Shown: positions 8,377 through 16,754, numbered from the stretch's first letter. The stretch is 64,000 nucleotides of DNA from an uncultured Gemmiger sp. (GCA_944388165.1 CALXHS010000023.1:1-64000); one strand, 5' to 3'. Notes: a model not told the origin generated them from the sequence alone. Translations and numbers: made by a program.

Positions 8377-9537
8377 TTATTCGGCGGGGGGCAGGTCGAT
8401 TGCCATGTCCTCCAGGGGATAGGTCACGCAGGGGTGGATGAACCCGAACTTGCGGTCGGCTTCCCGGCGGCCGTCCCGGCCGTCCGCCACCCGGTACCTG
8501 CCACCCAGCCACTTGCTGTGGCAGTAGCCGCAGCCGCCGGCCCGGCATTTGTTGGGGGCGTCCACCCCCGCCCGTTCCAGGGCGGTGAGCAGGGTATCGT
8601 CCTCCCGGGCGGGAATGGTCTGCACCTGGTCCCGCAGATGCACCGTCAGGGTAAAGGTGCGGGGGGCGTCCAGTTCCAATGCGCCGCAGCAGGTGGCGTC
8701 CTTGCGGATGGCCTTCAGGGGCAGGGCATAGGGGGCCAGTTCCTTGGCCAGGAAGTCATACATGGCCTTGGGCCCGCAGAGGAAGAAGGTGGACCCGTTG
8801 ATATCGGCATGTTCCTGGATGAGGTCCGCCGTCACGAAGCCGTGGGCAAAGCCGGGGCGCTCCTCATCGCTGAGGACATACACCACCTTCAGCCCCTTTT
8901 CGGCCAGGGCGTCCAGCTCTTCCCGGTAGGCCAGATGGGCCAGGTCCCGGGCGCCGTAGAAGAGGGTCATGGTGTAGGGCTCGTCCCCTTCGATCATGCT
9001 CTTGGCCATGGACAGGAAGGGGGTGATGCCCGCGCCGCCCGCCACGCAGATGATCTGAGGGCGGTCCCGCAGGGTCTCGTAGTGGAATTCACCCGAAGGC
9101 TCGGTCATAACGAACTTGTCCCCGGGGCGCACCCCCCGGTTCAGATGGTGGGAGAAGAAGCCCGCGTCCTCGATGCCCAGCACCAGCTTGTTCTGCAGGG
9201 CTTCCCGGGGGCTGGACACGATGGAGTAGGGACGGCTGACCAGCCCGCCTTCCACCGGGCCCTGCAAAGACACATACTGCCCCGCCCGGAAGAAGGGGAA
9301 GGCATCCCCGTCCAGACGGCGGAAGGTCAGTTCGGTCATGGATTCGGTCAGGGGGCGCACCGCCGCCACCTCCACCTGCATCCGGCCGGGGTGCAGCCGG
9401 TGGGCCAGGGTGTTGGTGCGGTATTCGGTGGGCAGGGGTTCGGCGGAACCCGCCGCCAGGGCGGCGCGGCGGTTTGGCACCAGCTTGGTGAACCGCAGCA
9501 TGTCCATAAATCCGAAGATCTGTTTCTTGAATTTCAT
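8377..9537 (-). CDS. Flavodoxin-reductase-type oxidoreductase with C-terminal [2Fe-2S] ferredoxin domain
   Basis: 386 residues. After a linker of about 50 residues comes an FAD-binding barrel with RPYSI, then an NAD(P)-binding domain with GGAGITPF and CGPKAMY. A plant-type ferredoxin domain (from about residue 290) has cluster cysteines in KCRAGGCGYC and a fourth in HPCVTYP. This is the architecture of electron-transfer subunits such as phenol or benzoate oxygenase reductases and Hcr. Its start lies 1 base after the stop of the upstream flavoprotein, with GGAGGTG inside that gene's end, so both are coexpressed. It probably passes electrons from NAD(P)H to its neighbour or another acceptor; the partner is inferred. 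Confidence 0.9.
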   Translation of the reverse strand: MKFKKQIFGFMDMLRFTKLVPNRRAALAAGSAEPLPTEYRTNTLAHRLHPGRMQVEVAAVRPLTESMTELTFRRLDGDAFPFFRAGQYVSLQGPVEGGLVSRPYSIVSSPREALQNKLVLGIEDAGFFSHHLNRGVRPGDKFVMTEPSGEFHYETLRDRPQIICVAGGAGITPFLSMAKSMIEGDEPYTMTLFYGARDLAHLAYREELDALAEKGLKVVYVLSDEERPGFAHGFVTADLIQEHADINGSTFFLCGPKAMYDFLAKELAPYALPLKAIRKDATCCGALELDAPRTFTLTVHLRDQVQTIPAREDDTLLTALERAGVDAPNKCRAGGCGYCHSKWLGGRYRVADGRDGRREADRKFGFIHPCVTYPLEDMAIDLPPAE

Positions 9538-9538
9538 C

Positions 9539-11089
9539 TTACCGCACCTCCCTCTTCAGGTCGCCCGCCGTCTGCCGCCCGGACAGGTCGCCGGACACAT
9601 AGGAGCTGGAATAGCCGCTGGAGCGCATGGCATAGCCCCCCGCGAACCGCAGCCCGGGGAAGAGCTGGGCGTCCTCTTTCATCATCATCATGCGGGGCAT
9701 CAGGCTGTCCCAGCCGGCGGTCTCGTAGCCGTAGATCACGCCCTGGGGATGCCCGCAGTACCGGGCGTAGGTGGTGGGGGAAGCCACCGCGATCTCCTCA
9801 ATGGCGTCCCGGATCTTACAGCCGGTCTCCCGCTCAAACACCCGGATCATGTCGTCGGCCACCCGGTCCTTGGCCTTGAAGTAGTCGGTCTCGGACACAT
9901 TGCCCCAGTCGTCGGACATGAACATGGTGGTGAAGTACATCATGCAGGTGCCCGGGGGCGAACATTCGGGATAGGCGTTGTTCAGGCAGACGGTGGCCTG
10001 CACATGGTTGGTGTCCACCTTGCGCATCATGTCGTACTGGCGGGCGCTGTCGGTGGTGTCGTAGATAAAGTAGTTGTGGCTCTGGATGCCCAGTTCCTCC
10101 GCCGATTTGTTCAGCCCCAGGAAGAGGGTGAACCCGCGGCCGGAGAAGGTCCGGGCGTTGGTGGCCCGCACCATGGGTTCGGTGACCACGGCGGGGTCCA
10201 GCATCTTGCCGAACACCAGATGGGGCGAGCAGTTGGCAATGACATGCCGGGTGGGGATGATGGTGCCGTCGGTGAGCTGCACACCGGTGATCTTGCCCGG
10301 GGCGTCGGCCAGGATCTTTTCCGCCGGGGAATGGTACCAGATATCCCCGCCCAGTTCCCGGATACGGTCCTCCAGGGCCAGGCTGATCTCGTGGGAGCGC
10401 ATGCGGGGCATCCAGGCGTCCCGGGTGATGTAGCGGATGACCATGGACCCGTAATGGAGGAAACTCATCCGGTCCAGGTCCACGCCCAGATAGCACCAGT
10501 ACGCCCCCAGAATGTCCTGGGCGGCCTTGGGCATGTGCAGGGCTTCCAGCACCTCATTCACCGAGTAGCTGCCCGCCCGGATGAAGTTGGGGAAGTTCTT
10601 CTTCATATAGTCGGAGTCGGTGTTGCCGTTCACCGAGCTGGAGTAGGCCTGGGCGTCCCGGACCTCGTTGCACAGGGCAAAGAAGTCGGTCATGGACTGC
10701 CGGGACCCGGGCACGTACTCCTCCATCTTGTCAATGAAGGCCTGCGCCCCGAAAGGCATCACGCAGTCGTATTTCTTGTCGGTGGTGATGAGGTGATAGG
10801 CTTCGGGAATGCGGATCCAGTCGATCTTGTCCTCCACGCCCAGTTCCCGGAAGAGGATGCGGATGTCTCCCGGTTCCTCGGCGGAGCCGAAGTCGTTCAG
10901 TTCGTGCAGGCTGGCTTCGAACTCAAACCGCCCGCGCTTGAAGCTGGTGGCAAACCCGCCGGGCAGGTTGTGCTTTTCCACCACCAGGCAGGAAAAGCCT
11001 GCCTGCAAGACCCGGATGGCGGCGGTCAGGCCGCCGTTGCCGGCGCCGATGACCACCACGTCATAGGCTTTTGCGGTCCGTGTTTCCAT
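9539..11089 (-). CDS. FAD-dependent oxidoreductase, phytoene desaturase/CrtISO-like
   Basis: 516 residues from the ATG at 11089 (METRTAKAYD), preceded by AAAGGAGGG; the frame stays open upstream without a ribosome-binding site. An N-terminal dinucleotide-binding motif VVVIGAGNGGLTAA is followed by VVEKHNLPGG, and the C-terminus carries the FAD motif LFPGLRFAGG, as in the CrtI/carotenoid isomerase/amine oxidase group. No carotenoid genes lie nearby; instead it pairs with a ferredoxin-reductase protein and is divergent from an alcohol dehydrogenase. In anaerobic Firmicutes such proteins act on unknown isoprenoid-like or other unsaturated substrates. The substrate cannot be named from sequence. 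Confidence 0.87.
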   Translation of the reverse strand: METRTAKAYDVVVIGAGNGGLTAAIRVLQAGFSCLVVEKHNLPGGFATSFKRGRFEFEASLHELNDFGSAEEPGDIRILFRELGVEDKIDWIRIPEAYHLITTDKKYDCVMPFGAQAFIDKMEEYVPGSRQSMTDFFALCNEVRDAQAYSSSVNGNTDSDYMKKNFPNFIRAGSYSVNEVLEALHMPKAAQDILGAYWCYLGVDLDRMSFLHYGSMVIRYITRDAWMPRMRSHEISLALEDRIRELGGDIWYHSPAEKILADAPGKITGVQLTDGTIIPTRHVIANCSPHLVFGKMLDPAVVTEPMVRATNARTFSGRGFTLFLGLNKSAEELGIQSHNYFIYDTTDSARQYDMMRKVDTNHVQATVCLNNAYPECSPPGTCMMYFTTMFMSDDWGNVSETDYFKAKDRVADDMIRVFERETGCKIRDAIEEIAVASPTTYARYCGHPQGVIYGYETAGWDSLMPRMMMMKEDAQLFPGLRFAGGYAMRSSGYSSSYVSGDLSGRQTAGDLKREVR

Positions 11090-11144
11090 AAGGACCCTCC
11101 TTTGTTGTTGGGGTGTGGCCGTGCTGCGGCCTTCTGCTGGTTTC

Positions 11145-11173
11145 ATTGTACCATCCGCCCCCGCGCCGGGTAA
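11145..11173 (-). promoter_or_regulatory. Promoter of the flavoprotein operon
   Basis: Minus strand: TTACCC (11173-11168), a 17-base spacer and TACAAT (11150-11145), 56 bases before the start codon. Confidence 0.6.
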
Positions 11174-11213
11174 AGGGGAAAACGCCACAGGGGCAAAAAA
11201 CTTTGCCGCGTCA

Positions 11214-11242
11214 TTGCCCAAATGCCCCCGCCGTGGTACACT
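11214..11242 (+). promoter_or_regulatory. Promoter of the zinc alcohol dehydrogenase
   Basis: TTGCCC (11214-11219), a 17-base spacer and TACACT (11237-11242), divergent from the flavoprotein promoter. Confidence 0.6.
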
Positions 11243-11276
11243 CAAAGAAAAACCATCCCCGGAAGGAGTCTGTAAC

Positions 11277-12314
11277 ATGCTGGCATACACCTATGCGGAA
11301 CACGGCCGTTTTGAACTGCGGGACAAACCCCGCCCCACCCTGCAGGACCCCCGGGACGCCATCGTGCGGGTGACCTTGTCCAGCATCTGCACCAGCGACC
11401 TGCACATCAAGCACGGTTCGGTGCCCCGGGCGGTGCCGGGCATCACCGTGGGCCACGAGATGGTGGGCGTGGTGGAGGAAGTGGGCGCGGCGGTCACCAC
11501 CGTGCGCCCCGGGGACCGGGTCACCGTGAATGTGGAGACCTTCTGCGGCGAGTGTTTCTTCTGCCGCAACGGCTGGGTGAACAACTGCACCGACCCTGAC
11601 GGCGGCTGGGCCCTGGGCTGCCGTATCGACGGCGGCCAGGCGGAGTATGTGCGGGTGCCCCACGCCGACCAGGGGCTGGACCGCATCCCGGACAATGTCA
11701 CCGACCGCCAGGCCTTGTTTGTGGGGGATATCCTGGCCACCGGCTACTGGGCGGCCAACATTGCCGAAATTCACAAAGGGGACACGGTGCTGATCCTGGG
11801 CGCCGGGCCCACGGGACTGTGCACCCTGCAGTGCGTGCGGCTGCTGGGACCCGGGCGGATCATCGTGTGCGAGCAGGACCCGGTGCGCCGGGAATTTGTG
11901 CGCACCCATTACCCCGAAGTGCTCACTGTGCCGCCGGAAGGGCTGGAGGAGTTCGTGCGGGCCAACAGCGAACACGGCGGCGCCGACGCGGTGCTGGAAG
12001 TGGCCGGTACCGAGGAGACCTTCCGCCTGGCCTGGGCCTGTGCCCGACCCAACGCGGTGGTGACGGTGGTGGCCCTCTATGACCGCCCCCAGACCCTGCC
12101 CCTGCCGGACATGTACGGCAAGAACCTCACCTTCAAGACCGGCGGGGTGGACGGCTGCCACTGCAAGGAGACCCTGGACCTCATCGCCACGGGCAAGATC
12201 GACACCACCCCCCTCATCACCCACACCTTCCCCCTACGGGAAATCGAAGCGGCCTACGACCTCTTTGAGAACCGGCGGGACAACGTCATCAAGGTGGCCA
12301 TCGAAAACCCTTGA
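11277..12314 (+). CDS. Zinc-dependent medium-chain alcohol dehydrogenase
   Basis: 345 residues starting MLAYTYAEHG at 11277, after GGAAGGAGTC. The catalytic zinc site is seen as CTSDLHIKHG and GHEMVGVVEEVG. The structural zinc loop follows as CGECFFCRNGWVNNC (three of the usual spacings kept). The NAD(P)-binding motif is GAGPTGLCTLQ. It belongs to the threonine/sorbitol dehydrogenase-like MDR group and would oxidise a secondary alcohol or polyol. It is transcribed away from the two flavoproteins from its own promoter; a shared pathway is possible but not shown. No terminator follows; the next promoter starts inside its stop region. Confidence 0.93.
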   Translation: MLAYTYAEHGRFELRDKPRPTLQDPRDAIVRVTLSSICTSDLHIKHGSVPRAVPGITVGHEMVGVVEEVGAAVTTVRPGDRVTVNVETFCGECFFCRNGWVNNCTDPDGGWALGCRIDGGQAEYVRVPHADQGLDRIPDNVTDRQALFVGDILATGYWAANIAEIHKGDTVLILGAGPTGLCTLQCVRLLGPGRIIVCEQDPVRREFVRTHYPEVLTVPPEGLEEFVRANSEHGGADAVLEVAGTEETFRLAWACARPNAVVTVVALYDRPQTLPLPDMYGKNLTFKTGGVDGCHCKETLDLIATGKIDTTPLITHTFPLREIEAAYDLFENRRDNVIKVAIENP

Positions 12315-12350
12315 CAAATTTCCCGGAAGGGAATATTCTTAGGTAACTAA
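12311..12350 (+). promoter_or_regulatory. Promoter and MarR operator of the second marR gene
   Basis: TTGACA (12311-12316), a 17-base spacer and TATTCT (12334-12339). The palindrome TTAG-GTAA-CTAA (12339-12350) begins at the last base of the -10, an ideal position for autorepression. Confidence 0.82.
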
Positions 12351-12367
12351 GTATTGGAGGACCCGCC

Positions 12368-12790
12368 ATGGAACAAAGCCGCCATGCCGCACGTTATGTG
12401 AGCAAGCTGTCCAACAAGCTGCGCCGCAAGATCGACGCCTTCTCCACCCGGGGGCAGATGAGCGGCGCCCAGGGCAAGGTGCTGCACTTTCTGCTGGCCC
12501 AGAGCGGGGACGTATTCCAGAAGGACGTGGAGGAGGAATTCAGCCTGCGGCCTTCCTCCGCCACCGAACTGCTGAAACGCATGGAACAGGACGGGTTCAT
12601 CCGCCGGGAATCCATGCCCGGGGACGCCCGCCGCAAACGCATCGTGGTGTGTGAGAAGGGCCTTGCCTACAAGGAAGCCGTCATGGCGGACATCCTGGGG
12701 CTGGAAGCGGAACTCACCCGCGGGGTGGACCCCGGCGACCTGGAAACTTTCTTCCGGGTCATTGAACAGATGCTGAAAAACATTCCCTGA
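12368..12790 (+). CDS. MarR-family regulator of the MATE exporter
   Basis: 140 residues with a MarR winged helix: recognition region PSSATELLKRMEQDGFIRR (about 58-76), followed by the wing SMPGDARRKRIVVCEKG. The ATG at 12368 follows GGAGGACCCGCC. Its promoter carries the palindrome TTAG-N4-CTAA over the -10, and nearly the same palindrome precedes the MATE gene downstream. The simple reading is that this protein represses itself and the exporter until a toxic ligand binds. Confidence 0.92.
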   Translation: MEQSRHAARYVSKLSNKLRRKIDAFSTRGQMSGAQGKVLHFLLAQSGDVFQKDVEEEFSLRPSSATELLKRMEQDGFIRRESMPGDARRKRIVVCEKGLAYKEAVMADILGLEAELTRGVDPGDLETFFRVIEQMLKNIP

Positions 12791-12795
12791 ACCCG

Positions 12796-12823
12796 AAGCT
12801 GCCGGAAGGTCCGGCAGCTTTTT
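12796..12823 (+). terminator. Terminator between marR and the MATE gene
   Basis: AAGCTGCCGGA pairs with TCCGGCAGCTT, followed by T5. MATE expression therefore depends on read-through or on a separate promoter around 12815-12838. Confidence 0.85.
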
Positions 12824-12837
12824 AACGGCCCAAATAC

Positions 12838-12849
12838 TTAGGAAACTAA
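12838..12849. promoter_or_regulatory. Second MarR operator, before the MATE gene
   Basis: TTAG-GAAA-CTAA, with the same arms as the site at 12339-12350. I see no convincing -35 beside it; AATACT at 12833-12838 is a possible -10. Confidence 0.65.
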
Positions 12850-12867
12850 TCATATCGGAAGGCAACC

Positions 12868-14001
12868 ATGAACAACACCCAGGTGGATTACCGGAACGGC
12901 CCGCTGTTCCCCATGATCCTGCGCTTTTCCATCCCCGCAGCCGTTTCGCTGCTCATCACCGCCGTATACAACATCGTGGACCGTATGTTTGTGGGCAACT
13001 TCAACGGCACCTCCGCCCTGGCGGGGCTGTCGGTGTGTTTTCCCCTGTCCTACATGATGATGGCCTTCGGCCTGATGTGCAGCGCCGGCGGGTCCACCTG
13101 CTTCAGTCTCTTTTCCGGCCAGGGGGACACCAAACGGATGAACCGGGCCTTCGGCAACGCCTTTGTGCTGGTCTGCGGCTTTGAACTGCTGCTCACGGTG
13201 TTTCTGCTGGCGCTCACCGACCCGCTGCTCCAGCTTTTCGGCGTCACCGAGACCGCCTGCCCCTATGCTGTGGTGTACTACCGCATCGTGGCCCTGGGGT
13301 GTTTGTTCCAGGGGCTGTCCCAGCTCTTCTGCGACTTCGTCCGGGTGTCCGGCAAACCCATCCTGGGCATGTGCGTCACCGGCACCGGCGCGGTGACCAA
13401 CATCCTGCTGGACGCGTTGTTCATCATCGTCTTTGACTGGGGCGTGGCGGGCGCCGCCGCGGCCACCGTCACCGGGCAGATCCTCTCCGCCCTCTTCGGG
13501 GCCTTCCTGGTCTTGGGCGGACATTCCCAGGTCAAGGTTTCCCGGGACATCTTCCGCCCCCGCAAGCGGCTGAGCGCCAACATCCTTTCCTGCGGGTTCG
13601 CCTTCTGGGTGGCCCAGATGGCCATGGGCTTCATCAGCCTGGTGTACAACAGCCAGCTGGGCCGTTACGGCGGGGATATCGCCATCAGCGTCTACGCGGT
13701 CATTTCCAGCATCATGACCTTTGTCATCATGCCCGCCAGCGGCATCAGCCAGGGCATCCAGCCCATTCTGGGCAACAACTACGGCAGCGGCAGCTACAAG
13801 CGGGTCATGCAGACCTTCCGCCTGGCCACTGCCCTGTCGGTGGGGGTCACTTGTGTGATCTGGCTGGCGGTGCTGATCTTTCCCCGGCAGATCAACGGCA
13901 TCTTCTTCGTCCAGCCCATCAGTGACCTGCTGGCCACGGTGCTCTCTGTGGTGCTGGTGTGGCAGGAACAGCGGCGGATGTACGCCAAACTTCCCGCCTG
14001 A
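12868..14001 (+). CDS. MATE-family efflux protein with internal deletion near the C-terminus
   Basis: 377 residues, whereas MATE proteins usually have about 440-470. The N-terminal portion is normal: YNIVDRMFVGNF, GGSTCFSLFSGQGD, and the second-half start NSQLGRYGGD with ISQGIQPILGNNYGSG. Near residue 345 the sequence jumps from a normal loop ending IFPRQ straight to INGIFFVQPISD, which is the extreme C-terminus of the family. In the neighbouring MATE protein the same two landmarks are 76 residues apart; here they are 2 apart. About 74 residues (two to three membrane helices) are therefore missing without a frameshift. The product is probably non-functional unless the junction is an assembly error. 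GGAAGG precedes the start, and a MarR operator lies 19 bases upstream. Confidence 0.85.
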   Translation: MNNTQVDYRNGPLFPMILRFSIPAAVSLLITAVYNIVDRMFVGNFNGTSALAGLSVCFPLSYMMMAFGLMCSAGGSTCFSLFSGQGDTKRMNRAFGNAFVLVCGFELLLTVFLLALTDPLLQLFGVTETACPYAVVYYRIVALGCLFQGLSQLFCDFVRVSGKPILGMCVTGTGAVTNILLDALFIIVFDWGVAGAAAATVTGQILSALFGAFLVLGGHSQVKVSRDIFRPRKRLSANILSCGFAFWVAQMAMGFISLVYNSQLGRYGGDIAISVYAVISSIMTFVIMPASGISQGIQPILGNNYGSGSYKRVMQTFRLATALSVGVTCVIWLAVLIFPRQINGIFFVQPISDLLATVLSVVLVWQEQRRMYAKLPA

Positions 14002-14010
14002 ATCACAACA

Positions 14011-14044
14011 AAAACGCCCCGGACTGTTTGGTCCGGGGCGTTTT
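14011..14044. terminator. Bidirectional terminator between converging MATE genes
   Basis: AAAACGCCCCGGAC (14011-14024) and GTCCGGGGCGTTTT (14031-14044) form a perfect 14-base stem with a 6-base loop. Confidence 0.93.
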
Positions 14045-14053
14045 GCTGTCATA

Positions 14054-15451
14054 TCAGGTTTTTTGTGCCGCTTCCATGGCGGAAAGTTCCGGCATCACGG
14101 TGCGGCGCATGGTCAGATAGCAGGCCAGACCGCCGATGACGTTGGAGATGGGTTCCGCCAGAAACACACCGTTCACCCCCAGCCCCGCCACATGGGGCAA
14201 GATCAGGGTCAGGGGCACCACGATGATGGCTTTGCGCAGCAGGGAGAAGAACACCGCCATTTTGGCTTTGTTCAGGGATTTGAAGACGCTCTGCCCCGAA
14301 AACTGGAAGGCCATCATCACGAACCCGAAGAAGTAGATGTGCAGCGAAGGCACCGCCGCCGCCAGCAGGTCGGGGTCGTGGTTGAAGATCTGGATGAAGA
14401 GGGAAGGAAACAGGGAGATCAGCCCCCAGATAAGCAGGGTGTAGCCGAAGCCCAGCTGGGTCATGAACCGGATGGCCTTGCGCACCCGGGGCACGCTGCG
14501 GGCGCCGTAGTTGTAGCTGATGACCGGGGAAGCGCCGTCGGACAGGGCCATCACCGGGGTCTGGGCGATCTGCCGCACCGAGTTGATGACCGTCATCACG
14601 CTGATGTACAAATCCCCGCCGAAGGTGCGCAAAGTGGCGTTGCAGGCCACCTGCACCAGGCTGTCGGTGAAGGACATGACGAAGCTGGAAGTGCCCAGGG
14701 CCGCGATGCGGCGGATGCAGCCCCAGTCGGGCCTAAAGCCCCGGAACCGCAGCCGCAGTTCGGTTTTGGCCCCGGTGAGGAACCGGGTCACCCACACCGC
14801 CGAAAGCCCCTGGCTGATGACGGTGGCGATGGCCGCCCCCCGCACCCCCAGGCCGAAGCCGTAGATGAGGATGGGGTCCAGCACGATGTTCACCGCCGCC
14901 CCCAGCAGCACGGTGAGCATGCCGGTCTTGGCAAAGCCCTGGCAGTTGATGTAGGGGTTCAGCCCCAGGGAGAGCATCACAAAGACGGTGCCCAGCATGT
15001 AAATGACCATGTAGGAGGCGGCGTAAGGGTAGGTCTCGCCGCTGGCCCCCAGCAGGTAGAGGATGGGTTTGTGGAAGGCGATGCCCAGCCCGGTCAGTCC
15101 CAGCCCGCAGACCACCAGCATGAAGCAGGCATTGGTCATGATGGAACAGGCCCGGTCATGGTCCCCCTGCCCCCGGGCGATGGAACACAGGGGCGAACCG
15201 CCCACCCCGAAGAGGTTGGCGAAGGCGGTGACCAGGGTCACCACCGGGAAGCACAGCCCCAGCCCCGCCAGGGCCAGGGCGCCTTCCCCCGGCAATTTGC
15301 CGATGTAGATGCGGTCCACGATGTTGTACAAAAGGTTCAGCACCTGGGCCACCAGCATGGGGGCGGCCACAGCCAGCACGCTGCGGCGCACGTCCCCGGC
15401 GGAAAAGTCCACCTGGCCGCCCCCGGCGGCGGATCGGGCTTGAAACTGCAT
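14054..15451 (-). CDS. MATE-family multidrug/sodium antiporter
   Basis: 465 residues, full family length with twelve predicted helices. Landmarks include LLYNIVDRIYIGKL in the first half and DGASPVISYNYGAR in the second half. It would export cationic or other drugs from the cytoplasmic membrane using a Na+ or H+ gradient. The ATG at 15451 lies 13 bases after TTGAGGAG, a rather long spacing; no better start is seen. It converges with the internally deleted MATE gene and shares its terminator. The upstream leader has an extended -10 promoter. No regulator gene is directly attached. Confidence 0.93.
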   Translation of the reverse strand: MQFQARSAAGGGQVDFSAGDVRRSVLAVAAPMLVAQVLNLLYNIVDRIYIGKLPGEGALALAGLGLCFPVVTLVTAFANLFGVGGSPLCSIARGQGDHDRACSIMTNACFMLVVCGLGLTGLGIAFHKPILYLLGASGETYPYAASYMVIYMLGTVFVMLSLGLNPYINCQGFAKTGMLTVLLGAAVNIVLDPILIYGFGLGVRGAAIATVISQGLSAVWVTRFLTGAKTELRLRFRGFRPDWGCIRRIAALGTSSFVMSFTDSLVQVACNATLRTFGGDLYISVMTVINSVRQIAQTPVMALSDGASPVISYNYGARSVPRVRKAIRFMTQLGFGYTLLIWGLISLFPSLFIQIFNHDPDLLAAAVPSLHIYFFGFVMMAFQFSGQSVFKSLNKAKMAVFFSLLRKAIIVVPLTLILPHVAGLGVNGVFLAEPISNVIGGLACYLTMRRTVMPELSAMEAAQKT

Positions 15452-15496
15452 GAAACGGGGTCATCTCCTCAAGGTAAAAGTGAACAAATAAATTTT

Positions 15497-15505
15497 ATTA
15501 TAGCA
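15497..15505 (-). promoter_or_regulatory. Extended -10 promoter of the second MATE gene
   Basis: Minus strand TG-C-TATAAT (15505-15497), 46 bases before the start codon; no clear -35. Confidence 0.6.
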
Positions 15506-15543
15506 CAAACGGCACGCTGCCGTCGACGGCGGTTCCCTGCCTG

Positions 15544-15581
15544 CAAAAAAACACCCCCTTCCGCCGTCGGACGGAAAGGGG
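15544..15581 (-). terminator. Terminator of the M50 metalloprotease gene
   Basis: On the minus strand CCCCTTTCCGTC and GGCGGAAGGGGG form a stem with few mismatches, followed by TG and T7. Confidence 0.82.
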
Positions 15582-15596
15582 AAAAAGAAAAAATCA

Positions 15597-16571
15597 TCAG
15601 CCGGTCAGGAGCAGGGGGCCCAGGAGGGCGGCCGCAAACAGCAGCACCAGCAGCAGGCGGCACAGGATCTGGGCAATGCAGACCGCAAGCCAGAAGAATC
15701 CTTCCGGGCCGCCGTGCAGCAGCATGCGCCGCGCCCGGGGATTGCGCAGGGCGTCGGCGGCGAACTTGCTGAAAGAGGGCAGGCCCAGCAGGGCCGAAAG
15801 CGCCTGTTCGCCGTCCAGGCCGGCGGTGGGCAGCAGGTTGACAAGGGCCAGGGAGAGATTCCACACAGCGGCCACGGCAAAGGTCTGCCCCGCCGCTCCG
15901 GAAAGCCCGGACAGAAGGGCGAACAGCCCTGTCAGACCCAGATTCACCTCAACGCCTGCCAGAGAGATCTGGATCTTGTGGCTGCGGCGGTCGTTGGGCG
16001 GGGCGGTATTGCCGATATAGGCGCCCACAGGCAGGATGCCCAGAAGCAGGAGGCCCGCATCGGCGATTTGGCCGCCATAAGCCAGGATGGCGCACATATG
16101 CCCGGCCTCGTGCAGCGCCATGGAAAGGAGAAGCAGCAGGATGGCGGGCAGAAGGCTGACGATGGAAAAACGGCCGACAGCGTCCGGAAAGCTGGGGACC
16201 CCCATGCAGAAAAGAAACACACACAGATACGGCAGGACCCGGTTCAGCCAGGAGCAGGGGCCGCGGAGAAATTCCACCCGCTCGCCGAACAGGAACAGAA
16301 CCAGCCGGGAAAAGGGAAAGTCCGGCTGCAGGCGGCTGGTGGTGATGATGCGGCGTTTTTTCAGCTGGCGGATGACACGGTCTATGTATTCCCGGGGCAT
16401 GTCCCACTGGTAAAAGTCAAAGGTGCCGTTGGCCCGGGAAAGAATGTGGTATAACTCTTCGCTGATCTCGAAGGTATCCCCTTGGGCGTTCTCCGCAAAG
16501 AAACCGTCCGGTTCGCCGTCCGGAGCGGTAAAGGTGCCCAGAAGAACACCTTCCTGCAGCATGGGATACAT
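15597..16571 (-). CDS. M50-type membrane metalloprotease with N-terminal PqqD-like domain
   Basis: 324 residues from the ATG at 16571, after AAAGGGAGG. Residues 1-105 are soluble and look like a small winged-helix/PqqD-like fold (FEISEELYHILSRANG, then VIRQLKKRRIITT). From about residue 120 the protein is membrane-embedded. The zinc motif HEAGH sits in a helix (LSMALHEAGHMCAIL, about residue 190), and the second site-2-protease motif is LPTAGLDGEQAL (about 260). This is the M50 core, cutting substrates within or beside the membrane. A PqqD-like N-terminus is known from peptide-maturation proteases, but no precursor peptide or radical SAM gene is adjacent, so that role is only a suggestion. 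Confidence 0.85.
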   Translation of the reverse strand: MYPMLQEGVLLGTFTAPDGEPDGFFAENAQGDTFEISEELYHILSRANGTFDFYQWDMPREYIDRVIRQLKKRRIITTSRLQPDFPFSRLVLFLFGERVEFLRGPCSWLNRVLPYLCVFLFCMGVPSFPDAVGRFSIVSLLPAILLLLLSMALHEAGHMCAILAYGGQIADAGLLLLGILPVGAYIGNTAPPNDRRSHKIQISLAGVEVNLGLTGLFALLSGLSGAAGQTFAVAAVWNLSLALVNLLPTAGLDGEQALSALLGLPSFSKFAADALRNPRARRMLLHGGPEGFFWLAVCIAQILCRLLLVLLFAAALLGPLLLTG

Positions 16572-16603
16572 GGCCGGACCTCCCTTTAACGCACCGGGCT
16601 GAG

Positions 16604-16660
16604 CCCGGCAAAATAACTGGATATGATTTTTATTATACGGAAACGGGGCCGGGAATACAA
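16604..16660 (-). promoter_or_regulatory. Promoter and leader hairpin of the M50 protease gene
   Basis: Minus strand TTGTAT (16660-16655), a 17-base spacer and TATAAT (16637-16632). The leader contains CCGGGC-TCA-GCCCGG (near 16604-16618), a short hairpin just before the ribosome-binding site. Confidence 0.65.
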
Positions 16661-16694
16661 GGCGCCGGGATGTGGTGAGCCCCATGGCAGAGCG

Positions 16695-16736
16695 AACCGC
16701 CGCCCCCGGGCCTGTTTCGGTCCGGGGACGGCGGTT
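16695..16736 (-). terminator. Inverted repeat after the EEP-family gene
   Basis: AACCGCCG (16695-16702) pairs with CGGCGGTT (16729-16736), with inner CCCCGG/CCGGGG. There is no clear T-tract, so terminator activity is uncertain. Confidence 0.5.
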
Positions 16737-16754
16737 CTGTCAGAAAGCAGGTGT

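Noticed and set aside
13922..15772. 616-codon frame opposite the second MATE gene
   Set aside because: Composition is that of an antisense shadow (His/Gly/Gln-rich).
15597..16571. RiPP biosynthesis cluster around the M50 protease
   Set aside because: No precursor peptide, radical SAM or transporter gene adjacent; kept only as a question about the N-terminal domain.
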